Below, one piece after another: positions 33,092-42,433 of a DNA stretch of 64,000 bases. The number at the start of each line of letters is the position of its first letter. Within the stretch, counting starts at the first letter, position 1. Both the position numbers and the translations under genes were made by a program. Source of the DNA: Nostoc mirabile CHAB5784 (GTDB taxonomy: Bacteria > Cyanobacteriota > Cyanobacteriia > Cyanobacteriales > Nostocaceae); assembly GCF_020829645.1 (NCBI RefSeq), contig NZ_JAIVFS010000022.1, positions 46,893-110,892 on the forward strand, written 5' to 3'. The notes beneath the pieces were generated by a model. That model saw only the letters and a program-made list of their open reading frames with translations, did no database searches and was not told the DNA's origin.

Positions 33092-33958
33092 TTATTGGAG
33101 TTGGGAAATAGCGGTATCAGTGAAGCAAACCTCTTCAACCATTGGGGTATAGCCTAGCCACTGCACTCCTGACTGGGAAAACTGTTTCGGACAACCGCTA
33201 ACGGCGAAGCGAGTTGGCAGTGGTAGGTGGGTATTTTTTAAGCCTAGTAAGTCTAGCTCTTGGGCACAAGCTGCCACAACATGAACAGCTGGGTCAACCA
33301 GTTGGACTTGAGCGGGGAGGAGCGATCGCAATACTGGTGTAAGGTGGGGATAGTGGGTACAGCCGTGAACTAAGGTGTCAATTTCCTGCTCTAATAAAGG
33401 CTCTAGGTAGGCTCGTGCTACTTCAGCAGTGTAGGGGTCGTGAATCCGGTTTTGCTCGATGAGTGGCACAAACTCTGGACATCCAACTTGCCAGACTTGG
33501 ACATCGGGGGCAATTTCGAGTATGGCGTGCTTATAAGCATTACTTTTAGCCGTAGCTGGAGTGGCAATTACACCAATCCGCTTTCCTTGCTGCACGGCAG
33601 CTTTTGCACCTGGTAGAATTACTCCCAAAATGGGTATGTTGAATTCTTGACGCACAGTTTCAAGGGCCAGGGCAGAACTGGTGTTGCAAGCCATAATTAC
33701 CATTTTTACCTGTTGCTGTTGTAGCCAGGTAAGAATTTCGCGCGTAAATTGTAAAATTTCTGCTTGTGAACGAATTCCGTAAGGAAGTCGAGCTGTATCC
33801 CCAAAGTAAATAATTGATTCATTGGGGAGTTGCCGATATAGTTGTCGCAGTACCGTCAGTCCACCTACACCACTGTCAAAGATGCCAATTGGGGCACGTT
33901 GGGGTTCTTGAGCAGAAAAATTGTCAAGATTCGCTTCAAAGATCGAAGATGAATACAC
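33092..33958 (-). CDS. murI: Glutamate racemase
   Basis: Supplies D-glutamate for peptidoglycan. 288 residues. The two catalytic cysteines are visible in MACNTSSALALE (about residue 91) and VHGCTHYPHLTPVL (about 200). IGIFDSGVGGLTVLRQL and IIYFGDTARLPYGIRS are the N-terminal hallmarks. It starts at GTG 33958; no ATG offers a better start. It lies downstream of amiC2 on the same strand (133 bp apart), a wall-synthesis cluster also known around hetZ in Anabaena. Confidence 0.94.
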   Translation of the reverse strand: MYSSSIFEANLDNFSAQEPQRAPIGIFDSGVGGLTVLRQLYRQLPNESIIYFGDTARLPYGIRSQAEILQFTREILTWLQQQQVKMVIMACNTSSALALETVRQEFNIPILGVILPGAKAAVQQGKRIGVIATPATAKSNAYKHAILEIAPDVQVWQVGCPEFVPLIEQNRIHDPYTAEVARAYLEPLLEQEIDTLVHGCTHYPHLTPVLRSLLPAQVQLVDPAVHVVAACAQELDLLGLKNTHLPLPTRFAVSGCPKQFSQSGVQWLGYTPMVEEVCFTDTAISQLQ

Positions 33959-34090
33959 AGGCAGATATTAATTTAGGTTTTGGGATTTAAAATACAGAAT
34001 TTAGCAGACAATCTACAATTTGACTACTAAATTCTGGATGCCAAAAAAGTCTAAATACCACCTTTTAATGAGTAATTTGTACTATATCAA

Positions 34091-36010
34091 TTAGCGCTGT
34101 AAGTATTTTAGGATGCCTTGAGCGATCGCTTCTGCCATCTGATTTTGATACTCTGGTGTTCCCAATCTAGGGTTATCTTCGTAACCAGTCATATAGCCTG
34201 TTTCCACTAAAATCGAGGGCATAGAGCTTTTCCTGAGAACGTAGAATCTAGCTTTGCGGGTTCCTCGGTCTTTAATGGTAGGGATGTTTTGGAGAATGGA
34301 ATTGCGAACTACTTCAGCTAAAGCATAACCACTATCATAATAATATACTTCTAACCCATTGACATTAGGACGATTATCAACCGAATTAGCGTGAATGCTG
34401 ACAAACGCAGTCGCATTAACTCGCTCGGCAATTTCTACCCGTCCCTGAAGTTCTACGAAAAAGTCAGCATCCCGCGTTAGCACCGCTTGTACACCATTTT
34501 GCTCTAAAATTGCTGCTACCCTTTTACCAATAGGCAGTATTACATCCTTTTCTAAAAGTCCGCCCAGACCTGGGGCACCTGAGTCTTTTCCACCATGTCC
34601 TGGGTCAATCACTACTAGTAATTTCCCTTTCTTGACCGAGGGGCGCGGCTGTGGCTGGGAGATAGGACGGGGATTATCTGTGGGGTTTGGGAATTGACTT
34701 TGGTTTGGCGATGGCAGAGGAGGTAAAGTAATAGGGGGTGTGACGCTACCAGAACGTTGTAATTCTAAAGCCAAAAGCTGGTCGCCAACTTGATTGAGTT
34801 CCCCAATTTGTACTCCGGCTGCTGGTTGAACCAAGACGACGACAGTATTGGATTCTTGTGGTTGCAGGCGGATTCGCAGGATAGGACTATTAGCATCAAA
34901 AGTCGGGCCTGTAACCTTGGGAGCTAACCGAGCATTGTTGATGGTGATGCGGAACAGACCAGAAGTTCTATCCCAGCCTCCTGTAGCAGATAAAGCTTGG
35001 TCGCCTCTAATCAGTAGTTGTGTACCATTACCAGCCAATTGCACAGACTCAATTGTAGCAGGTGAGGTGTTAGTAGATGGTATAGGGGGTGGACTATTAC
35101 CTCCAGGCAATTGGGCAACGCCACGACTGGGCAGAACCACAAAACCACCAACACTGCTAGTGGTTGTTCGCCAATTTTGACTATTTTCATCCACCTCTAA
35201 AGTCATGCGAACAACAGATGGGCTTGTTTGTAGTTGGCTGAACTGAATGCGGCTGACACCATAGCGATTAATCGGTAAATCGCGCTGCCCTAGATTTGGT
35301 GATAAAGTAGCGCCAGCAATATCAATGTTAATTGCCCTCTGATCGTTACTACGATTTACCTGAATCTGAGGATTACCACCATTGGTACGGATGAAAAAAC
35401 CATCGCCTGTGACTTGTAAATTCTCAATTTGAGTAACTCTGGCGGCAAGCATTCCGTTTTTAGGCGGATTGACAGGGCTTGCCGTCACCACGTTGTAAAT
35501 ATTTCTTGGGGGGAACACTGTTGGAGATGTTCTCGGTGAAGTCTCTGTTGCTATAGCTTGTTCTTGTTGCCCCCCAGTATTTGAGGGTACATTTTCAGCT
35601 ACTGGCGTAGGTAATTGCACCATCCAGCGTTCACGAAGTGTCCCCGCAGGGGATTCGCCAGTTCTGCCAACAAATTGTACTGCCTTGGGGTCAAGAGTAT
35701 AACCAGGAGTCAATTCCACGACTATGCGCGTTGTTTGTTCGTCAAACTGCCCAACACGGATAGCACGAATTCCTCCGCCCACCTGTTGGGTTAACTGCGG
35801 ACGCCCAAATGTGGTTCCTGGCAAATCAATTACTAAACGAGTGGGGTTAAAAATTAATTGTGCTTGGGGTTGCACATCCCCCAAAGTATTAATTTCCAGA
35901 CGATTTTGGTTGGTATCAAAACGCCAAGATTGGAGTCTCGCGGCCATTGCCGGCGACGACAGCATGAAGATAGTTCCAATAGTACTGGATAGTAACCAGT
36001 GTAATTTCAC
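34091..36010 (-). CDS. amiC2: N-acetylmuramoyl-L-alanine amidase, AmiC2 type
   Basis: 639 residues from GTG 36010, preceded by AGGAGA, an ideal ribosome-binding site. Order: signal peptide (1-23, ending SSPAMAA), AMIN domain (about 25-115, RLEINTLGDVQPQAQLIFNP), second AMIN-like region (about 295-400), Pro-rich linker (425-455), Amidase_3 catalytic domain (about 460-637). Zinc/catalytic residues are seen in IDPGHGGKDSG (His), SIHANS (His) and LVETGYMTG (Glu). In filamentous cyanobacteria AmiC enzymes drill nanopores in the septal wall and are needed for cell-cell communication and heterocysts. It follows its paralogue amiC1 and precedes murI; that order decides the AmiC1/AmiC2 naming. Confidence 0.9.
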   Translation of the reverse strand: MKLHWLLSSTIGTIFMLSSPAMAARLQSWRFDTNQNRLEINTLGDVQPQAQLIFNPTRLVIDLPGTTFGRPQLTQQVGGGIRAIRVGQFDEQTTRIVVELTPGYTLDPKAVQFVGRTGESPAGTLRERWMVQLPTPVAENVPSNTGGQQEQAIATETSPRTSPTVFPPRNIYNVVTASPVNPPKNGMLAARVTQIENLQVTGDGFFIRTNGGNPQIQVNRSNDQRAINIDIAGATLSPNLGQRDLPINRYGVSRIQFSQLQTSPSVVRMTLEVDENSQNWRTTTSSVGGFVVLPSRGVAQLPGGNSPPPIPSTNTSPATIESVQLAGNGTQLLIRGDQALSATGGWDRTSGLFRITINNARLAPKVTGPTFDANSPILRIRLQPQESNTVVVLVQPAAGVQIGELNQVGDQLLALELQRSGSVTPPITLPPLPSPNQSQFPNPTDNPRPISQPQPRPSVKKGKLLVVIDPGHGGKDSGAPGLGGLLEKDVILPIGKRVAAILEQNGVQAVLTRDADFFVELQGRVEIAERVNATAFVSIHANSVDNRPNVNGLEVYYYDSGYALAEVVRNSILQNIPTIKDRGTRKARFYVLRKSSMPSILVETGYMTGYEDNPRLGTPEYQNQMAEAIAQGILKYLQR

Positions 36011-36326
36011 AGTCGTTTCTCCTAATTCACATTCATGGGAGCCGTCAACATCTCAACATATTGGCAAATCCTCACACCGTCACCGCGCACACTTGAGTTT
36101 TGCGCTGGTATTAAGACACAGCTAATGGCGTAAAATATAGCATGCTCCTCTGATTTTGCCATGCCATCCATTAGTCCATATAAATTTGACTGGGAAAGCA
36201 TCAGATGACAATAACAAAGAAGCTACTCCTGTCGCGCCGCAAGAATACTTAAATTGTTTTACTACTAAATTTGGATAAAAATGGTAAAGATTAGATATAT
36301 TTACTCAATAATTTCGACTAAATTAC
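36011..36326. other. Leader of amiC2
   Basis: The first 100 bp or so next to the amiC2 start match the amiC1 leader closely, apart from the insertion present there (38253-38442). No gene is seen. Confidence 0.6.
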
Positions 36327-38213
36327 TTATTGTCTCTTTAGATACTGAAGGATGCCACGAGCGATCGCATCTGCCATTTGATTTTGATAAGCTGAGGTTC
36401 TGAGTTTAGCGTTATCATCTCGACCAGTCAAATAACCTGTTTCTACAAGAATAGAAGGCATGGAACTTTTTCTGAGGACAAAAAATCTGGCTCGCCGCAC
36501 TCCCCTATCTCTGACATTTACATTTTGAAGAATACTGTTATGGACAGTGCGAGCTAGACCCAAACCACTGCCGTAATAATACGTTTCTAAGCCACTGACA
36601 TCGGAACGACCTGGCCCAACTGCATTAGCATGAATGCTAACAAAGACATCAGCATTCGCTCGTTCTGCTAATTGCACCCGTCCCGGAAGGGTAACGAAAT
36701 AGTCAGAATCCCGCGTCATAACTACTTGTACGCCATTTTGCTGCAAAACCTGAGCTATTCTTTTGCCAATAGACAAAATAATATCCTTTTCGCGTAATCC
36801 CCCAAGACCTACTGCTCCAGGGTCTTTACCGCCATGTCCTGGGTCAATGAGGACTACTACTCGTCCATTGGTAAGCGGGCGTTGTGGTTGTATTAGGGGC
36901 TGGGGATTGGGATTGTTTGGGTCTGGGAATGACCCCCGGTTTGGCGGTGGTAGCCCAGGTAAAGCAAAGGCGGGTCTTCCGGGGAGGGCGACAATTCGCC
37001 GAGAGCCTTGTATTGGTACCAAAAGCTGGTCACCAATTTGTCTGGGTTGCCCAAGTTGGACTCCGGCTGCTGGTTGAACTAAAACAACGACTGTGTTGGG
37101 TTCTTGGGGTTGCAGACGTACCCGGAGAATGGGGCTATTGGCAACAAAAGTAGGGCCTGTGACTCTGGGAGCTAACTTGGCATTGGTAATTGTGACACGG
37201 AACAGACCTGAGGATCTATCCCAGGTTCCGGTGGCAGATAAAGTTTGGTCGCCTCTAATTAGCAGTTGTGTGCCATTATCAGCCAGTTGTACAGACTCTA
37301 TTGTTGCTGGGGAGTTGTTAGCAGATGGTCTGCTGGGAAAGGAGGGTGGTTGTGACTGATTGTCAGAATTATTATTTCCAGGCAATCTGACAATACGACT
37401 TGGAAGAACTACTAATCCAGCACCGTTACTATTACTTGCTCCCCAGTCGGGGCTATTTTTGTCTACCCGTAAAGTCAGGCGAACGCCAGGAGGTTGGGTT
37501 TGTAGCCGGATGAATTCGACGCGGCTAATACCATGTTTGTTAACGGGGATATTATTCTGTTGCGTCAGACGTGGTGATAAAGATGCGTCAGAGATGTCCA
37601 TGAAGATGGTAGCGCGATCGCGGCTCCGAATTACCTGAATCGGAGGATTACCACCACTGGTGCGAATGAACAACCCATCGCCTGTTACTTGTAAGCTCTC
37701 AATTTGAGTCGCCCCTCGTGTAGTAGTGGCAACCCTTGAAATACTAGGTTGTGGCTCAGAGTCTGGGGTAACAACAGTGTAGGCACTTCTGGGAGATAAA
37801 GTAGGAGATGAGGCTACTCTATCCACTTCTGGTCTAGGTAATTGCACCGTCCAGCGATCGCCAGTTGTACCAACAAATTGCACTCGTTTGGGGTCTAAAG
37901 TATAGCCAGGAGTCAGTTCGACAACTATACGAGTTGTTTCTGTATCAAACTGCCCAACCCGGATCGAGCGAATTCCACCGCCCACCTGTTGGGTTAGCTG
38001 CGGACGCCCAAATGTAGTTCCTGGCAAATCAATTACCAGCCGAGTCGGGTTGAAAATTAGTTGTGCTTGGGGCTGAACTGCTCCCAGAGTATTAATTTCC
38101 AACCTATTTTGATTGGCATCAAAGCGCCAAGATTCAAGTCTCGCGGCCATTGCCGGCGACGATAGCATGAAGATAGTTCCAATAGTGCTGGGTAGTAACC
38201 AGTGTAATTTCAC
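36327..38213 (-). CDS. amiC1: N-acetylmuramoyl-L-alanine amidase, AmiC1 type
   Basis: 628 residues from GTG 38213, the position equivalent to the amiC2 start, with the same AGGAGA site. The frame stays open 57 codons further upstream, but that part is translated repeat DNA. Same build as amiC2: signal peptide, AMIN domain, second AMIN-like region, Pro/Asn-rich linker with NPNPQPLIQP, and Amidase_3 at about 450-626 with IDPGHGGKDPG, SIHANAVG and LVETGYLTG. The first 250 bp of the two genes are almost identical, so they arose by tandem duplication. Expected role: septal peptidoglycan cutting, with AmiC2. Its leader carries an extra repeat insertion. Confidence 0.9.
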   Translation of the reverse strand: MKLHWLLPSTIGTIFMLSSPAMAARLESWRFDANQNRLEINTLGAVQPQAQLIFNPTRLVIDLPGTTFGRPQLTQQVGGGIRSIRVGQFDTETTRIVVELTPGYTLDPKRVQFVGTTGDRWTVQLPRPEVDRVASSPTLSPRSAYTVVTPDSEPQPSISRVATTTRGATQIESLQVTGDGLFIRTSGGNPPIQVIRSRDRATIFMDISDASLSPRLTQQNNIPVNKHGISRVEFIRLQTQPPGVRLTLRVDKNSPDWGASNSNGAGLVVLPSRIVRLPGNNNSDNQSQPPSFPSRPSANNSPATIESVQLADNGTQLLIRGDQTLSATGTWDRSSGLFRVTITNAKLAPRVTGPTFVANSPILRVRLQPQEPNTVVVLVQPAAGVQLGQPRQIGDQLLVPIQGSRRIVALPGRPAFALPGLPPPNRGSFPDPNNPNPQPLIQPQRPLTNGRVVVLIDPGHGGKDPGAVGLGGLREKDIILSIGKRIAQVLQQNGVQVVMTRDSDYFVTLPGRVQLAERANADVFVSIHANAVGPGRSDVSGLETYYYGSGLGLARTVHNSILQNVNVRDRGVRRARFFVLRKSSMPSILVETGYLTGRDDNAKLRTSAYQNQMADAIARGILQYLKRQ

Positions 38214-38979
38214 AGTCGTTTCTCCTAATTCAGGTTCATGGGAGCCGTCAACGAAGAGGCAGGGGGAAGGGGGCAGGGAGCAGGGGAGACAAGGTGACAA
38301 GGTGACAAGAGGTGAGAACTTGCAACAAGTCTTCCCCCTTGTCCCCAATTCCTCTTCCCCCAGCAAAGCTGTACCCTGCCCCAATTCTTCTTTTCCATCT
38401 CCCTTGCTCCCTGCTCCCTGCTCCCTTGCCTCTTGTTCAATATCTCAACTCATTGGTAAATCATCACACCGTCACCACCTAAACTTGACCTCTGATGCCT
38501 TTTTTGATTTTTTAAGCTGGTATAAAGACGTGCTTAGATCAGTTATCAGGTTTCATATTGGGACTAAATCCCCATGTGAAGTTTTCCACCTTTAGAGGTA
38601 GGAACTTTGACTCCCAAGGAAGCTAGAAAACTAATAACTGATAACCGTTCACTGATAACTGTTTTTTGTTTTTCGCCATCAATGTACTAAATAGATAGTT
38701 CCCATTCCTGTCAGATGATCTAGCAAAATTTATGGGTGTTGCTCCCCAATTACTTGGAAAATATTCAAATAAAGGCTCACAAGCCAAGGAAGATTGGAAA
38801 TAAATAACATTCCGAATGCTGGTAGAAATTATAAACAGAGGATTATTCTACAATCACACGGGACGGAAATTTAAGGAGAGAAGTTTCCACTGCATAATTG
38901 GGAGATGAGGGGGATGAGGGAGATGAGGGAGAGTTATTGAACAAGTTTCTTCCCATTCCCCATTCCCCATTCCCAAAGA
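38214..38979. other. amiC1 leader and region toward nhaS
   Basis: Contains the inserted repeat 38253-38442, then leader sequence matching that of amiC2. From 38600 to 38979 I see only AT-rich DNA and short repeats (GATGAGGGAGATGAGGGAGA near 38908; CCCATTCCCCATTCCC near 38952). Confidence 0.55.
38253..38442. mobile_element. Repeat inserted in the amiC1 leader
   Basis: Compared with the paralogous amiC2 leader, where GCCGTCAAC runs straight into ATCTCAAC, the amiC1 leader has about 190 extra bp. They are bounded by AAGAGGCA (38254-38261) and TGCCTCTT (38427-38434), with GGCAGGG/GCAGGGAGCAGGGG and GACAAGGT repeats inside and the complementary CTCCCTGCTCCCTTGCC at the right. The open frames across it are not genes. 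Confidence 0.7.
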
Positions 38980-40458
38980 TTAGCGATCGCTAGATTCTGG
39001 GGTTACTTCCAAATTGCCACTGTCATTTGATGCTGGCACTCTTGACTGAGGTGGTTCAATTACCAACGAAGTTCCAGAGGAACCATCTAAAATCAGTTGG
39101 TCTGAGCCTGAATCCACAGTTTTTGGATCTGGAAATACAAATCGTAACAAAGGAGGAGCTAAAAAGGTTGTCAAGATAACCATCATGATGATTGCTGCCC
39201 CTAACGGTTTCGAGAGAGCGCCACTGGCTGCGCCGACACCAGCAAACACTAATCCAACTTCCCCTCTGGGAATCATCCCCACACCGATCGCTAAACGGTT
39301 GATTTCCGGTTGACCAAACACGCTTAAGCCTGTGATTACTTTACCGAGAATGGCTACTGTGATCAGGAAAGTTGCCATAATTAGACCTTCCCGATTATCG
39401 GGAATTGCTGGGTTTAAAACTCCCAAATCGGTTTTTGCCCCAACAGTCACAAAGAAAATTGGCACTAACATATCGGCAATCGGACAGACTTGCGTTTGCA
39501 GTTCTTTGCGCTTCTCTGTCTCTTCTAGAACTAAACCCGCCGCAAAAGCTCCTAGAATTGCTTCTAAGTGGATGACGGCCGCAAGGTATGCCATAGCAAA
39601 AGCGAAGATGAATGCTGGTATTACCAATCCACCGCGTGTTTTGAGTCTATCAGCGATCGCTACAAAGGACTTGTTGAAAACATTGCCTAGTAGGATTGCT
39701 CCCAAAATAAAACCAGTGGCGCTGATAATCAAATAAATGACTTTGCTTACATCCACCACGCCATCTTTAGCTAGGCTAGCAACTACTGCTAAAACGATGA
39801 TTCCCAAAACGTCGTCAATTACGGCAGCACCCAAAATAATTTGCCCTTCTTTAGAATTGAGTCGCCCCAATTCTGACAGCACCTTAGAAGTAATCCCAAT
39901 ACTAGTGGCAGTCAAAGCCGCCCCTGCAAAAATTGCGGGTATAGCAGCAATACCAAACAAAGTCATCAGTCCGACAGTACCAGCTGCAAAGGGTACTACT
40001 ACCCCCACTACTGCTACGACGGTGGCTTGGATACCAACTGCCATTAAGTCTTTTAAGTTCGATTCCAAGCCGATTTCAAACAGTAGGATGATCACACCCA
40101 ATTCTGCCAAAACCGAAATGACCTCAGACTGCGCTGCAAACACGGCTGGAGTAGCTTCAGGCGTTAAACCAGCAGTGATTTGAAGGAAGGACATGATCAA
40201 AGAGTTAGAACTGCCTGTGCCGCCTTCTGGAAATACCAAAAGGTGAAAAACAGAGATGCCAACTACCACACCACCTACGAGTTCGCCTAAGACAGGCGGT
40301 AAACCCACTTGGTTTGACAACTCTCCACCAACTTTGCTGGCGAGATAAACGACTACTAAGCTTAGTAACACTGCTGCTACTACCATTGAACTGTCTGCGG
40401 CTTCTGTTGCGGTAGCCAGCAGAGGAAAAGAGAAGTTGATTGGATCTAACAAATGCAT
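38980..40458 (-). CDS. Cation:proton antiporter, NhaS3-like (CPA2)
   Basis: 492 residues with about 12-13 membrane segments between residues 25 and 430. GLPPVLGELVGGVVVGISVF at the start, ILLFEIGLESNLKDL, IIDDVLGIIVLAV (the transport-critical Asp pair) and MIPRGEVGLVFAGVG are CPA2 antiporter hallmarks. The nearest type known to me is NhaS3 of Synechocystis, a thylakoid Na+(K+)/H+ antiporter. The C-terminus is a short polar tail. It stands alone upstream of the amidases on the same strand. Start ATG 40458. Ion choice cannot be read from sequence. Confidence 0.87.
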   Translation of the reverse strand: MHLLDPINFSFPLLATATEAADSSMVVAAVLLSLVVVYLASKVGGELSNQVGLPPVLGELVGGVVVGISVFHLLVFPEGGTGSSNSLIMSFLQITAGLTPEATPAVFAAQSEVISVLAELGVIILLFEIGLESNLKDLMAVGIQATVVAVVGVVVPFAAGTVGLMTLFGIAAIPAIFAGAALTATSIGITSKVLSELGRLNSKEGQIILGAAVIDDVLGIIVLAVVASLAKDGVVDVSKVIYLIISATGFILGAILLGNVFNKSFVAIADRLKTRGGLVIPAFIFAFAMAYLAAVIHLEAILGAFAAGLVLEETEKRKELQTQVCPIADMLVPIFFVTVGAKTDLGVLNPAIPDNREGLIMATFLITVAILGKVITGLSVFGQPEINRLAIGVGMIPRGEVGLVFAGVGAASGALSKPLGAAIIMMVILTTFLAPPLLRFVFPDPKTVDSGSDQLILDGSSGTSLVIEPPQSRVPASNDSGNLEVTPESSDR

Positions 40459-40923
40459 GGGTTCTCTGAAAATCCTTCTCTTTGATTTTGACGCGTTTCT
40501 GAAAAACGTCTATCTATGGAGACGTTATTGGCAACTTCTAAAACTTAATTTGTGCCATTTGTCAACTCAATCAAGCGCTGCCAGAAAACTTCTCAAACCG
40601 GGACTACAGAAAGTCTAGGAAGTCATAGTCTATGAATTTATTTTTGAATTGTTAAGAGGATGTTTTATTTGGGCTAGTGTGACGGTTTGCTGTACTCTTC
40701 CTAATCTCCAAAAAGGTTAGTGTAATTTTTTTAGTTTCCAAAAATGTAACCATTTCAGCTTTTGACTATGGCAGTGTCAAAGTAAGAACATACAAATCGT
40801 ATCTAGCCATCGCACTTGAGTTGTGAAAAACTTGTGGTTACTGTTGACTCTTAACAGCCACCAGAAGATTGCTACATACGTTGATTAAAAACATCTGTGG
40901 ATACTTTGAGGAGTGCAAATCTT
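40459..40923. other. Divergent promoter region
   Basis: Lies between the antiporter gene and the SIMPL gene. No repeats or gene identified. GAGGAG about 11 nt before ATG 40924 is the ribosome-binding site that decides the SIMPL start. Confidence 0.5.
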
Positions 40924-41670
40924 ATGACTAGAGCCGCTTTATCTGGTTCTCAGTTTCCCAATACTAAATTGTGGAAAATACTGCCTTTAGCTTTGCTATT
41001 ATGTTTAAATATTACACTGCCTGCCTTGGCACAAGAAAAAGAGAAATTGTGGCGAACCCTTAGTGTCAGTGGTCGTGGAGTTGAAACAATTCCTACAACC
41101 CTGGCGCAAGTAAGTTTAGGAGTGGAGATTCAGGGGAAAACAGCTCAGGAGGTACAGCAAGAAGCCGCCCGGAGGTCATCGGCTGTAGTTGCGTTTCTCA
41201 AGAGCCAAAATGTCGAAAAATTACAAACTACTGGTATCCAGCTTAATCCAGTTTACAGCTACACCAATAATGTGCAGCGAATTACAGGCTATGCTGCCAA
41301 TAACACCGTAAGTTTTAGGATTCCTACCGAAAAAGCTGGTACATTATTGGATAATGCAGTGAAAGCGGGTGCGACACAAATTAACGGTATTAGTTTTGTT
41401 GCTAATGATGAAGCGATCGCGGCTGCTCAAAAACAAGCATTAAAAGAAGCTACCCAAGATGCCCAGCAGCAAGCTGATGCTGTTTTCAGTGCCTTGGGTT
41501 TCAAATCCAAAGAAGTAGTGAGCATTCAAGTTAATAATGCCAGTGCGCCTCCACCACCAATGTTTTTAAGGGCTGAGGCTTCAAAGTTAGCCAACGCCGA
41601 TGCTTCCACCCCTATCGTTGGTGGTGAACAGCAAGTAGAAGCATCGGTGACATTGCAAATTAGTTATTAG
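40924..41670 (+). CDS. SIMPL (DUF541) domain exported protein
   Basis: 248 residues from ATG 40924; a GTG at 40897 has no ribosome-binding site, whereas GAGGAG precedes this ATG. The signal peptide runs to about residue 40 (ILPLALLLCLNITLPALAQ). The mature part is a SIMPL/DUF541 domain: LSVSGRGVETIPTTLAQVSL, VEKLQTTGIQLNPVYSY, AGATQINGISFVANDEA and ASVTLQISY. These periplasmic or outer-membrane-associated proteins are widespread and of uncertain function, sometimes linked to oxidative stress. The stop TAG falls at the beginning of an ATTAGTC heptamer array. Confidence 0.88.
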   Translation: MTRAALSGSQFPNTKLWKILPLALLLCLNITLPALAQEKEKLWRTLSVSGRGVETIPTTLAQVSLGVEIQGKTAQEVQQEAARRSSAVVAFLKSQNVEKLQTTGIQLNPVYSYTNNVQRITGYAANNTVSFRIPTEKAGTLLDNAVKAGATQINGISFVANDEAIAAAQKQALKEATQDAQQQADAVFSALGFKSKEVVSIQVNNASAPPPPMFLRAEASKLANADASTPIVGGEQQVEASVTLQISY

Positions 41671-41693
41671 TCATTAGTCATTAGTCATTAGTC
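41666..41693 (+). repeat. STRR heptamer array (ATTAGTC)4 supplying a stop codon
   Basis: Four perfect ATTAGTC units. The SIMPL gene ends at the TAG in the first. Confidence 0.85.
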
Positions 41694-41743
41694 CTTTGTC
41701 ATTTGTGAGGGCAAAGGACTAATAATCAATGTTCAATGCCTAA

Positions 41744-42106
41744 TTAAAAATGCTCTGAAGACATATCTCCTGTACCGCCTTCTCCATCGCGCTTAGAGCC
41801 TAATAAATCCAGTTGATCTACTCTAATAATGGGTGTAGAACGGTTTGCCCCCGTTTGGCGATCGCTCCATGTGTCAAACTTTAAGGAACCTTTTATGCCA
41901 ATTAGGCTTCCCTTACGCACATAATTACCTGCTACCTCAGCCGTCTTATCCCATAATTCCAGCGTGAACCAGTCGGGTTCATCGCTGTTGCGCGATCGTC
42001 TTTTTACAGCTAGTGTCAATCTACACTTAACACTACCAGATTCAAAATATTTTATATCAGGGTCGCTACCTACACGACCAACAAGAGTGACAATATTGAT
42101 ACTCAT
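41744..42106 (-). CDS. ssb: Single-stranded DNA-binding protein, short form
   Basis: 120 residues; one OB fold: IVTLVGRVGSDPDIKYFESG, then FTLELWDKTAEVAGNYVRKG and SLIGIKGSLKFDTW. It lacks the long Gly/Pro linker and strongly acidic DDIPF-type tail of canonical SSB, ending in GEGGTGDMSSEHF, which is typical of the short cyanobacterial SSB. It may therefore not recruit the usual SSB partners. Start ATG 42106; divergent from mreB, convergent with the SIMPL gene. Confidence 0.88.
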   Translation of the reverse strand: MSINIVTLVGRVGSDPDIKYFESGSVKCRLTLAVKRRSRNSDEPDWFTLELWDKTAEVAGNYVRKGSLIGIKGSLKFDTWSDRQTGANRSTPIIRVDQLDLLGSKRDGEGGTGDMSSEHF

Positions 42107-42433
42107 GTGCGTTACCTTTTAGTACATGCGTACTTAGTAATTTAGACTTTCATCATAGCGAATTGTGAAACACTTGAAAATAATGTGTTAAACAGTTAAC
42201 AATATAGTTGACTTGAAAAAGTATACATACTACTTGGAGAAACACATAAAAGTATAGGAATATACTTAAGCTAACCATAAAATATCAATAAATAGAGACG
42301 TGAGACATAGTAAATATTCCTGGGAATCATATAAAAATATAGTCTAGTTTATTGAACTCAGGATATAAACATAATCGAATCAACTCTTACCGTTGTAGTC
42401 AAGAAGTATCGCACATAGGGGGCTTAGAGACGC
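42107..42433. other. Divergent region between ssb and mreB
   Basis: Strongly AT-rich. AAGTATACATACTA near 42218 is a partial palindrome. No gene or repeat recognised. Both promoters should be here. Confidence 0.5.

Noticed and set aside
36763..37153. Plus-strand frames antisense to amiC1, and similar ones antisense to amiC2 and the antiporter gene
   Set aside because: Shadows of strongly supported minus-strand genes with family motifs.
38214..38384. 57-codon N-terminal extension of amiC1
   Set aside because: It translates the inserted repeat. The amiC2 paralogue and the shared AGGAGA site place the start at GTG 38213.
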